A stretch of DNA of 5,555 bases from Lachnospiraceae bacterium (GCA_900759225.1 CAAEUM010000042.1:1-5555); one strand, 5' to 3'; shown: positions 1-4,987, numbered from the stretch's first letter. The notes: generated from the sequence alone by a model not told the origin. Made by a program: numbers and translations.

Positions 1-809
1 ATTCCAGCTCCGCCAATCAGATAGATACTGTTATCTATTTTTCTCAGTGCGTTGATGATATTGCATTTTGTATAATTGCATCTGAGGCTGGCATAAATTG
101 ACTTTGGAGAATCTCCAAGATGCGCAGCTTCATGGTATACATTGATCAAATTTGATTTTACAATATAGGGATTGTAGAAGTAGTTGGTTGTAAAATCCTT
201 CATAATCATTCGCTTGCTGCAGGAAATATGGTAAATTAAGGTTCCAACAATTGGTAAATCAAGCATCAGCTTATAAAGCTTGGCGCGCTTTCCGGCAACC
301 TGGCTGCAGGATAAAAGACTGTCCGGGTTGATGAATAAAAGCCGGTCAAAGAGCTCTGGCGAATTGGCACAGGCCATAATGGCAAGAGAAGAGGAAGCTC
401 CAGTAGCAATTACATCTGTGCGGTGTCCGATTTCTGATTTAATAAAATCTGAAAGCAACTGCACATAAAGGTAATTCGTGTAGGTAAGATTTGGCTTTTC
501 AGATCGCCCGAAGCCAAGTAAATCAATACGGTAGACAGTGTGATTTGCGGCTAGCTTATTGGAAAGCTTTGTCCATTCATAGCTGCTGGCAGACGGTGAA
601 AAATCATGGACTAAAAGAATAGGTTTACCAGTACCTTCTTTGGTGTAGTGAATATTTCCAAGGCGCCATTTATAGCAGCGGGAATTATTCTCGTTTAATA
701 AATGTTTTGAAGTAGCGGAGAGCTTGATTGCTTTATTAATGAGAGCAGTAGTAGAGGCTGCTCCTGTAGATAAAATCAGTATTGTTAACAATTTATTTCT
801 GGTTTTCAT
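1..809 (-). CDS. Alpha/beta-fold hydrolase, N-terminal part (C-terminus beyond left edge)
   Basis: 269 codons read from an ATG at 809 down to the left edge without a stop, so the gene is partial. GGGAG lies 9 nt upstream of the ATG and a good promoter lies behind it. Residues 1-30 have a basic start and a hydrophobic stretch (about 7-24), suggesting a signal anchor or uncleaved signal peptide. The fold follows: a strand ending LLVHDF (65-70, where many relatives have HG at the oxyanion hole), IDLLGFGRSEKP (95-106), and a nucleophile elbow GASSS (137-141) with Ser139 as probable nucleophile in place of strict GxSxG. The window ends just after IYLIGGAG, the strand before the usual catalytic Asp, so Asp and His cannot be seen. 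It is convergent with nothing and divergent from soj. Substrate unknown; esterase, lipase or dehalogenase-like activity cannot be told apart. From memory, Lachnospiraceae carry membrane-anchored hydrolases of this style with the same degenerate elbow. Confidence 0.85.
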   Translation of the reverse strand, partial: MKTRNKLLTILILSTGAASTTALINKAIKLSATSKHLLNENNSRCYKWRLGNIHYTKEGTGKPILLVHDFSPSASSYEWTKLSNKLAANHTVYRIDLLGFGRSEKPNLTYTNYLYVQLLSDFIKSEIGHRTDVIATGASSSLAIMACANSPELFDRLLFINPDSLLSCSQVAGKRAKLYKLMLDLPIVGTLIYHISCSKRMIMKDFTTNYFYNPYIVKSNLINVYHEAAHLGDSPKSIYASLRCNYTKCNIINALRKIDNSIYLIGGAG

Positions 810-852
810 ATGAACTCACTCCCAAAGGTTAAACATCAGTTAGCTTTCCATT

Positions 853-881
853 ATTATAATACATATAGGTAGGTATTACAA
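853..881 (-). promoter_or_regulatory. Sigma-A-type promoter for the hydrolase gene
   Basis: On the minus strand TTGTAA (881-876, 4/6 to TTGACA) is followed after exactly 17 nt by TATAAT (858-853, 6/6). Transcription would begin near 846, leaving a short leader of about 37 nt before the ATG at 809. It faces away from soj. Identified by eye only. Confidence 0.65.
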
Positions 882-904
882 CGAGAGTTGAAATTATATT
901 TATG

Positions 905-1020
905 TAATAAGTATCAGAACTGGAAATTGCAAAAAAGATGAGCAAGTAGTGCGGCAGCACGGATTGTGAGTACAGACGGCGATTGTGGAAACGCCATAGG
1001 CGCGGAGCAATCGGCTTTTA
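905..1020. repeat. Probable dispersed intergenic repeat ending in a terminator-like hairpin
   Basis: No acceptable gene lies here. The plus strand holds a small hairpin GTGC-GGCA-GCAC (949-960) and then a compound hairpin: outer stem CGATTG (980-985) with CAATCG (1008-1013), inner stem CGCC (992-995) with GGCG (999-1002), followed by CTTTTAT. The minus-strand translation of this stretch includes phrases such as APRLWRFHNRRLYS and SVLPHYLL. I recall these as spurious hypothetical proteins in many Clostridia genomes, which would mean the DNA is a multicopy repeat. That recollection has not been checked. It could be a small RNA with its terminator, a MITE-like element or a mobile-element end. 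Orientation and exact edges are unknown. Confidence 0.45.
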
Positions 1021-1215
1021 TAATTGGGGGATGTCAGCAAGACAGAGTAAGCTTTTATTTTGTGCGATTTGGTAAGATGAAAGGTGAAAATTGCAGAAGA
1101 AAATGAATTATGTGGGAAATGTTTCACGTGAAACATTTTTATAAATTTTTTTGTATAAAACAGAAAAAAGGAAAAATGAAAATAAATTACCGTAGGAAAA
1201 GTAATAAAGTTGTGT
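1021..1215. other. AT-rich intergenic stretch around parS
   Basis: Apart from the parS site, this stretch shows nothing I can name. It has short A/T runs (1137-1200) and no open frame with a ribosome site. A 14-codon ATG frame at 1029 has GGGGG directly abutting the start codon, which is too close to serve as a Shine-Dalgarno. No clear DnaA-box cluster is visible, so the AT-richness alone does not support an origin. Confidence 0.4.
1120..1135. promoter_or_regulatory. parS: parS centromere site 1 (ParB/Spo0J binding and loading site)
   Basis: TGTTTCACGTGAAACA is a perfect 16-bp palindrome matching the bacterial parS consensus. The palindrome extends to 22 bp with the flanks (1117-1138). ParB dimers bind it through their helix-turn-helix, load as CTP-dependent clamps and spread onto neighbouring DNA. 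It sits 416 bp upstream of soj and 1.2 kb upstream of spo0J, as expected for an origin-proximal par locus. Binding here could also influence the soj promoter, about 80 bp downstream. Confidence 0.95.
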
Positions 1216-1221
1216 TATACT
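1213..1221 (+). promoter_or_regulatory. Extended -10 promoter, probably for the soj operon
   Basis: TATACT (1216-1221, 5/6 to TATAAT) is preceded by TG one base upstream (1213-1214), giving an extended -10 element. The -35 candidate TAGGAA, 17 nt upstream, is weak, as is common with extended -10 promoters. Transcription would start near 1227-1229, giving a leader of about 320 nt before soj. No better promoter was found closer to soj, but none has been mapped. Confidence 0.5.
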
Positions 1222-1225
1222 TGGA

Positions 1226-1502
1226 ATATCGTCCTTGCATAAAGGAGGATATAGGCTGAGATGAATAAAAAAATTTTAAAATAGGTAGTTTTCATATGAT
1301 AGGAGACTCCTTTAGAGTCAGTATGCGCACACCGCATTAAGGAAAATGTATGCTTAAAAGCAGGACAAGTACAGAGATGTATAAATCAGGAACAGTTTAG
1401 CCAGAGGGGAATCTTCCCACCCTTTAAACTGTTACACAAATCATACAGGTTCCTTATGAGAAAAGAATTTGGGAGCTGAGGCAGGATTTGCCTGCTTTAT
1501 TC
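1226..1502 (+). ncRNA. Structured 5' leader of soj, unidentified RNA element
   Basis: The region holds a series of stems. 1226-1230 with 1248-1252 and 1232-1236 with 1242-1246 form a hairpin with one G-G mismatch. GACTC/GAGTC pairs 1305-1309 with 1315-1319. ATGCG/CGCAT pairs 1323-1327 with 1333-1337. AACAGTTTA/TAAACTGTT pairs 1391-1399 with 1425-1433 and encloses GGGA-ATCT-TCCC (1407-1418). A possible closing pairing joins CATA (1293-1296) and AGGA (1301-1304) to TCCTTATG (1451-1458). A last hairpin, GCAGG/CCTGC (1481-1485 with 1491-1495) extended by four weaker pairs, precedes TTTATT and could act as an attenuator. I do not recognise a T-box, TPP, cobalamin or c-di-GMP motif. It could be a cis-acting leader, a 6S-like RNA, or a separate small RNA. 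Function is not assigned. Confidence 0.4.
1241..1284 (+). other. Strong Shine-Dalgarno with a possible 7-codon leader ORF
   Basis: AAAGGAGG (1241-1248) is a near-perfect ribosome site. It is followed 12 nt later by an ATG at 1261 opening a seven-codon frame, MNKKILK, that stops at 1282-1284. The spacing is longer than ideal. The Shine-Dalgarno lies in the 3' arm of the hairpin 1226-1252 and would be masked when that forms. It may be a leader peptide, or a Shine-Dalgarno-like segment with only a structural role. No protein evidence. Confidence 0.25.
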
Positions 1503-1551
1503 CTGTAATAGCAAGAAATGTATTTGATAAGAGAAAGGAAAATAAGCTGAT

Positions 1552-2322
1552 ATGGGACGAATCATTGCTATAACGAATCAAAAAGGCGGAGTTGGAAAAA
1601 CCACCACCGCTATTAATTTGTCCGCATGTCTGGCGGAAGCAGGTCAGCAGGTCCTTTTAGTGGATTTTGACCCACAGGGGAATGCATCCAGCGGGTTAGG
1701 AGTAGAACGAGGAGATTTGGAAAAAACTGTATATGATGTACTCAGTGAAGAGGCATCCGTAGAGGAGAGTCTGGTTAAAAATATACAGGAGAATCTGGAC
1801 CTTCTTCCATCTGATATGAATTTAGCAGGGGCAGAGATTGAATTTCAGGAAGTAGAAGATAATGAAAAGCTGCTTCAGAATTGTCTGGGTAAAATTCAAC
1901 AGAATTATGATTTTATTATTATTGACTGTCCTCCATCCCTAAATATATTGACAATCAATGCAATGACGGCGGCAGACACAGTATTAGTGCCAATTCAGTG
2001 TGAATATTATGCCCTGGAAGGTTTAAATCAGGTACTGAAGACAGTTGATTTAGTAAAACGGAAGTTGAATCCTCAGCTTGAGTTGGAAGGCGTTGTGTTT
2101 ACTATGTATGATGCCAGAACAAAGCTTTCTTTAGAGGTTGTGGAAAGCGTTAAAAGTAATTTAAATCGGACAATTTATAAAACAATTATACCAAGGAATG
2201 TGCGTTTGGCGGAGGCTCCAAGCCATGGTTTGCCAATTAATGTGTATGATTCCAGGTCAACGGGGGCAGAAAGTTACCGCATGCTGGCGGCAGAAGTGAT
2301 GAGCAGAGGAGAAGAGTTGTAA
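1552..2322 (+). CDS. soj: Chromosome-partitioning ATPase Soj/ParA
   Basis: A 256-aa ParA/MinD-superfamily ATPase of the short chromosomal type, without an N-terminal DNA-binding domain. The deviant Walker A motif KGGVGKTT is at 11-18, with signature Lys11 and catalytic Lys16. Switch I VDFDPQGN is at 37-44 with Asp40. Walker B FIIIDCPPSL is at 121-130 with Asp125. The RNVRLAEAPSHG segment near the C-terminus is typical of Soj. ATP-bound dimers bind DNA non-specifically, and ParB stimulates hydrolysis through its N-terminal tail. In Firmicutes Soj also controls DnaA at the origin and works with Spo0J in segregation. The ATG at 1552 gives the conserved MGRIIAITNQKGG start. Its ribosome site AAAGG lies 13 nt upstream, rather far, so translation may be modest. 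The stop overlaps the spo0J start by one base (TAATG), implying translational coupling. Confidence 0.97.
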   Translation: MGRIIAITNQKGGVGKTTTAINLSACLAEAGQQVLLVDFDPQGNASSGLGVERGDLEKTVYDVLSEEASVEESLVKNIQENLDLLPSDMNLAGAEIEFQEVEDNEKLLQNCLGKIQQNYDFIIIDCPPSLNILTINAMTAADTVLVPIQCEYYALEGLNQVLKTVDLVKRKLNPQLELEGVVFTMYDARTKLSLEVVESVKSNLNRTIYKTIIPRNVRLAEAPSHGLPINVYDSRSTGAESYRMLAAEVMSRGEEL

Positions 2323-3236
2323 TGGCAAAGAAAGGATTAGGAAAAGGCCTGGGGGCTATTTTTGGTGAAGATATCGTAAAAGAAAGTGAAGAAGAGCTTG
2401 CAAAAAAGTTAGCATCTAACGAAAAAAAGGAAGAGGGCAATGGTGAGATGATGGTGAAGGTAGCTCTTATCAGCCCAAATAAGGAGCAGCCAAGAAAAAA
2501 CTTCCCGGAGGAGCAGCTTCAGGAATTGGCAGAATCCATTAAACAGTATGGGGTACTTCAGCCTCTTTTGGTGAAAAAGAATGGCTCTTTTTATGAGATC
2601 ATTGCTGGTGAGAGAAGATGGAGAGCTGCGAGGATGGCTGGTCTGAAGGAGGTTCCGGTTGTTTTAAGGGAATACGGTCAGCAGGAATCCATGGAGATTG
2701 CTCTTATTGAGAATCTTCAGAGAGAAAACTTAAATCCAATTGAAGAAGCTCAAGCCTATGAACGTCTTGTAAAGGAGTTTGGATTGACACAGGAAGAGAT
2801 TGCAGCTCGTGTTTCTAAAAACAGAGTCACTATTACCAATGTTATGCGTCTCTTAAAGCTGGATGAACAGATACAGAAGATGCTGATTGAAGGCTTACTT
2901 ACAGGAGGGCATGCAAGGGCATTACTTTCTTTAGACGATGAGAAAATGCAGCTGAAGGCGGCAAAGATGATTCTTGACGGAGCTTTAAGCGTAAGAGAGA
3001 CAGAACGTCTTGTGAAAAAGCTTTTAAGGGAGGCTTCCGGAGAAGAAAAGAAGAAGAAAACAGATGATGCGCTGATGTTGATTTATCAGAATCTGGAAGA
3101 GCGGATGAAAACAATTATGGGTACAAAGGTAAGTATCCATAACAAGGATAAGAATAAAGGGCGTATTGAGATTGAATATTATTCAGAGGCGGAATTAGAG
3201 CGGATTGTTGAGATGATAGAATCCATCCATTCCTAA
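2322..3236 (+). CDS. spo0J: Chromosome-partitioning CTPase/DNA-binding protein Spo0J/ParB
   Basis: A 304-aa chromosomal ParB of normal length. The N-terminal GLGKGLGAIFG (5-15) is the short basic tail that contacts ParA and stimulates its ATPase. A Glu/Lys-rich linker (16-44) follows. The CTP-binding ParB/Srx domain starts near 45, with QPRKNF (56-61), GERRWRA (96-102) and ENLQREN (130-136) as its nucleotide motifs. The central DNA-binding part has a helix-turn-helix around 155-175 (LTQEEIA to ITNVMRLL) and GHARALL at 196-202. A lysine-rich hinge near 245-250 leads to the C-terminal dimerisation domain (about 252-304). The recognition-helix segment SKNRVTITNVMR departs slightly from the common form. 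The start overlaps the soj stop by one base, with AGAGGAG inside the soj tail serving as ribosome site 10 nt upstream. Its targets are the parS sites at 1120-1135 and 4209-4224. Confidence 0.97.
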   Translation: MAKKGLGKGLGAIFGEDIVKESEEELAKKLASNEKKEEGNGEMMVKVALISPNKEQPRKNFPEEQLQELAESIKQYGVLQPLLVKKNGSFYEIIAGERRWRAARMAGLKEVPVVLREYGQQESMEIALIENLQRENLNPIEEAQAYERLVKEFGLTQEEIAARVSKNRVTITNVMRLLKLDEQIQKMLIEGLLTGGHARALLSLDDEKMQLKAAKMILDGALSVRETERLVKKLLREASGEEKKKKTDDALMLIYQNLEERMKTIMGTKVSIHNKDKNKGRIEIEYYSEAELERIVEMIESIHS

Positions 3237-3272
3237 CCTGAAATACAGGTCATAAAAGGAGTGTAGTTGTAC

Positions 3273-3785
3273 ATGGAAAACAGCATTTTGAATCAGTTTC
3301 CTGTTGATCCCGGCTATTTGATACTGGGGCTTACAGGTTTAGTAATCCTTTTGCTGATACTTGTTATTGTAATGTCAGTTAAATTAAATAGGGTAAATCG
3401 CAAATATGATTATTTTATGCGTGGAAAAGATGCAGAGATGATGGAAGATGTGATTTATGACCAGATAGATGAGATTAAAAAACTGAAAGCAGAAAATCGC
3501 GGAACCAAGGATGGGATTCGTTCATTAAACAGAAATTTTCGTTCTTCCTTTCAAAAATATGGAATTGTAAAGTACAATGCATTTAAGGGAATGGGCGGGA
3601 ATTTAAGCTTTGCTTTGGCATTGCTGGACTTTACAAACAGTGGGTTTGTTTTGAACTGTGTTCACAGCAGAGAGGGCTGCTATTTGTATATTAAGGAAGT
3701 GGATATGGGAAAGACGGATGTGGTGCTTGGAAATGAGGAGCAGGAAGCTTTGGAACAGGCGTTAGGTTATGTGAAGAAAAATTAA
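3273..3785 (+). CDS. DUF4446 family membrane-anchored protein
   Basis: A 170-aa protein. One transmembrane helix (about 15-36) follows a short N-terminus. A charged, probably coiled-coil stretch (about 55-90) leads into a compact C-terminal domain with KYNAFKGMGGNLSFALALLD at 100-119, the hallmark I know from DUF4446 proteins encoded next to parB in Firmicutes. The cytoplasmic placement of the domain is inferred from basic residues after the helix. Function is unknown in the family. The gene starts 36 nt after the spo0J stop with no terminator between, so it probably shares the operon. AAAAGGAG (3254-3261) is the ribosome site. ATG 3273 was chosen (11 nt spacing); an in-frame TTG at 3267, 5 nt from the site, would add two residues and cannot be excluded. 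Confidence 0.85.
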   Translation: MENSILNQFPVDPGYLILGLTGLVILLLILVIVMSVKLNRVNRKYDYFMRGKDAEMMEDVIYDQIDEIKKLKAENRGTKDGIRSLNRNFRSSFQKYGIVKYNAFKGMGGNLSFALALLDFTNSGFVLNCVHSREGCYLYIKEVDMGKTDVVLGNEEQEALEQALGYVKKN

Positions 3786-3903
3786 TGGTGACTATTCAGG
3801 GAGATTTTTGTTCGGTAAAAGTTGGATAAGAAAGCTAAGATCTATTTGTATGATCAATTCTCCTGATATCCTGAACAGTTATAATTAATATTTGAATGAA
3901 AAG

Positions 3904-3938
3904 GAATCAGAGCAGTATATAGCTCTGGTTCTTTTTTT
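3904..3938 (+). terminator. Rho-independent terminator of the soj-spo0J-DUF4446 operon
   Basis: GAATCAGAGC (3904-3913) pairs with GCTCTGGTTC (3922-3931), ten pairs including one T-G wobble, with an 8-nt loop and seven T residues directly after. It lies 118 nt past the DUF4446 stop. The last six of the T residues are also the 5' end of the adjoining 17-bp inverted repeat, so the two structures compete. Confidence 0.9.
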
Positions 3939-3973
3939 ATATCATAGGAAAGTTCGTCCTATGATATAAAAAA
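3933..3973. repeat. 17-bp perfect inverted repeat, copy 1 of a palindromic element
   Basis: 3933-3949 is the exact reverse complement of 3957-3973, with a 7-nt loop AAGTTCG. The core ATATCATAGGA/TCCTATGATAT is bordered by T6 and A6, so it could terminate transcription from either side. It is related to the hairpin at 4060-4098: they share CATAG, CGTCCT, an ATAAAA tail and a following GCTC, in the same orientation. Confidence 0.85.
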
Positions 3974-4059
3974 CGCTCCCCGAGGATGCGCACTCTCGCG
4001 AAGATGTAGTATATCGTCGCAAGCGACCACGCTCAGCGCAAGCGTTCGCAAGCGAACTC
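3974..4059. repeat. GC-rich cluster of three CGCAAGCG hairpin units
   Basis: CGCAAGCG occurs at 4018-4025, 4037-4044 and 4047-4054. The first and third lie in perfect short palindromes, GTCGCAAGCGAC (4016-4027) and GTTCGCAAGCGAAC (4044-4057). The second can form ACGCT/AGCGT (4029-4033 with 4041-4045). Base composition is much more GC-rich than the surroundings. The third hairpin is followed by TCTTTTT and may be a weak plus-strand terminator (4044-4064). No gene is supported on either strand. This resembles the variable middle of a REP-type or MITE element. Confidence 0.65.
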
Positions 4060-4128
4060 TTTTTAATGTCATAGAAACGTACGTCCTGTGACATAAAATG
4101 CTCTGCGGGGATTACACTTCGCATAAAG
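4060..4128. repeat. Copy 2 of the palindromic element, degenerate
   Basis: ATGTCATAG (4066-4074) pairs with CTGTGACAT (4086-4094) with one wobble, and outer T4 (4061-4064) pairs with A4 (4095-4098) around a bulged A. It aligns in direct orientation with copy 1 and its right flank. Beyond the hairpin, GCTC, a G-rich GGAT, CACT, TCGC and AAG recur in the same order at 3975-4003 and 4100-4128. The pair therefore looks like two diverged copies of a roughly 70-bp unit enclosing the CGCAAGCG cluster. Confidence 0.65.
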
Positions 4129-4208
4129 GGAAATATGCTCTGTGAAGCTATTTCTAAGTTGTGTATACAGCAGATAGAGCAGGCGGATATAACTGTCAAC
4201 AGGCGAAA
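4129..4208. other. Remainder of the intergenic region before parS 2
   Basis: Nothing clear is seen here. There is no open frame with a ribosome site, and the sigma-A-like hexamers present are poorly spaced. It separates the repeat cluster from the second parS site. Confidence 0.4.
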
Positions 4209-4224
4209 GGTTTCACGTGAAACA
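4209..4224. promoter_or_regulatory. parS: parS centromere site 2
   Basis: GGTTTCACGTGAAACA matches 15 of 16 positions of the parS consensus; only the first base (G for T) differs. The palindromic core GTTTCACGTGAAAC (4210-4223) is perfect. It lies 3,089 bp from parS 1 (centre to centre), so the two sites bracket the soj-spo0J-DUF4446 operon. It is 53 bp upstream of the 217-aa gene and may overlap that gene's promoter. Confidence 0.93.
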
Positions 4225-4248
4225 TATAAGTTTTTGGAGCATATGATA
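4222..4248 (+). promoter_or_regulatory. Possible sigma-K-like sporulation promoter overlapping parS 2
   Basis: CATATGATA (4240-4248) fits the mother-cell sigma-K -10 form CATAnnnTA. An AC (4222-4223) lies 16 nt upstream, where the short sigma-K -35 element is expected. The start would be near 4255, about 23 nt before the ATG. The consensus is short and chance matches are common. It gains some weight from the coat-like composition of the gene downstream and from the lack of a good sigma-A promoter there. Confidence 0.3.
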
Positions 4249-4277
4249 GTAGTAAAAGAATAGATAAGGAAGCAGCA

Positions 4278-4931
4278 ATGCAGGATGTAGAATATTTAAA
4301 AAGTATGTATCCTAGAGGCATCAGAACATTGCAAAATTATGTTTCAGAAGCCTGCGATTATTTTGAATATAAAAACAGTCCTATGTATGACCAATGCCCG
4401 GATTCGCTTATGATAAGCCGTTTATGTGACAGCATTTGCGATACAATTATAGATGCAGAGGGAATGGATAGGTTAAATGAAAATTGGGGTATAAGCACTT
4501 CCGGGGAGAGAATAGGCAGTACACAATTAGAGAGTGTAATAAATAAAATACAGAATGAAGCAGCAGGAGAACAGAAAAAGGCTGAAAATGGGCCAAAGGA
4601 GTTTTGGCAGGAGGAGCAATTCGTAAAGATACAGGAAATATATGGACAGGAGCATATTCAGTGGCGTCCGGCATTTCAAAAGGAAAGGAAGAATATGCAG
4701 GCCGAGGAACTGATGCTTCCTCAAAGAGGATGGGGGCCGCGTCCTCCGCATCCATGGCCACCGCATCCATGGCCACCGCGTCCAGTACCGCCGCATCATC
4801 GTCCGCCGCACAACAGGCCGGGAGGGCGACCTCTGTGGTTAAGAGATATAGTCAATATATTGCTGTTAAATGAGATGCGGGATCGACGATGTGAAAGAGG
4901 AATCTGTGCCTGGCAAAATGGGCAGACATAG
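4278..4931 (+). CDS. Unrecognised 217-aa protein with Pro/His/Trp pentapeptide repeat, possibly spore-coat related
   Basis: The start ATG has AAGGAAG about 6 nt upstream. Three parts can be seen. Residues 1-60 form a predicted helical domain with YLKSMYP (6-12), SEACDYFEY (23-31) and SPMYD (34-38), followed by PDSLMISRLCDSICD, rich in Cys, Tyr and acidic residues. Residues 61-150 are polar, charged and probably flexible. Residues 153-185 are a Pro/His/Trp/Arg-rich tract with five-residue periodicity (PPHPW at 156-160 and 161-165, then three degenerate units). A short hydrophobic-basic tail with WLRDIVNILLL (187-197) and two Cys (205, 210) ends the protein. There is no signal peptide or clear membrane helix. 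From memory, Lachnospiraceae encode proteins with a similar N-terminal domain near parB. Such low-complexity tails recall spore-coat or exosporium proteins, but this role is inference. It stands alone, with its own probable promoter. Confidence 0.8.
   Translation: MQDVEYLKSMYPRGIRTLQNYVSEACDYFEYKNSPMYDQCPDSLMISRLCDSICDTIIDAEGMDRLNENWGISTSGERIGSTQLESVINKIQNEAAGEQKKAENGPKEFWQEEQFVKIQEIYGQEHIQWRPAFQKERKNMQAEELMLPQRGWGPRPPHPWPPHPWPPRPVPPHHRPPHNRPGGRPLWLRDIVNILLLNEMRDRRCERGICAWQNGQT
4746..4820 (+). repeat. 15-bp tandem repeat within the Pro/His-rich tract
   Basis: CCGCATCCATGGCCA is repeated exactly at 4746-4760 and 4761-4775. Three degenerate 15-bp units follow, all beginning CCGC (4776, 4791 and 4806). 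The period equals five codons, so copy-number change keeps the reading frame. The tract is far more GC-rich than the rest of the gene. Confidence 0.85.
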
Positions 4932-4958
4932 TTTATTTTAAAATAAGAAAAGATTAAG

Positions 4959-4987
4959 TTGAGGTTTTATGGGTTATTATATAGAAT
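4959..4987 (+). promoter_or_regulatory. Sigma-A-type promoter for the membrane-anchored protein gene
   Basis: TTGAGG (4959-4964, 4/6 to TTGACA) and TAGAAT (4982-4987, 5/6 to TATAAT) are spaced by exactly 17 nt. Transcription from about 4994 would give a leader of roughly 30 nt before the ATG at 5025. No terminator is seen between the previous gene and this promoter, so read-through is possible. Confidence 0.6.

Noticed and set aside
280..468. Plus-strand frame of 62 codons
   Set aside because: It is antisense to the hydrolase coding frame, which has a start, ribosome site, promoter and family motifs.
900..1136. Minus-strand frame of 78 codons beginning MFHVKHF
   Set aside because: The start lies inside the parS palindrome, which itself encodes FHVKH on either strand. 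There is no ribosome site, the composition is un-protein-like, and it crosses the probable repeat.
1137..1221. Replication origin (DnaA boxes plus AT-rich unwinding region)
   Set aside because: Only one weak match to TTATNCACA (minus strand, near 1211-1219, about 7/9) is seen in this AT-rich stretch, so no DnaA-box cluster is supported.
1385..1440. T-box antiterminator or other named riboswitch
   Set aside because: The conserved T-box AGGGTGGNACCGCG is absent, as are recognisable TPP, cobalamin and c-di-GMP core motifs. Only generic hairpins are supported.
4016..4057. CRISPR-like short repeats
   Set aside because: The repeats are 8-mers with irregular 2-11 bp spacing and palindromic contexts; there is no regular repeat-spacer unit and no cas gene.
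3942..4199. Minus-strand frame of 85 codons across the intergenic region
   Set aside because: It runs through both palindromic repeats and the CGCAAGCG cluster, lacks a ribosome site and resembles no protein.
4604..4873. Plus-strand frame of Ala/Ser-rich sequence inside the 217-aa gene
   Set aside because: It is an out-of-frame reading of the GC-rich 15-bp repeat; the other frame has the good ribosome site and full length. The minus-strand frames at 4447-4811 are rejected for the same reason.
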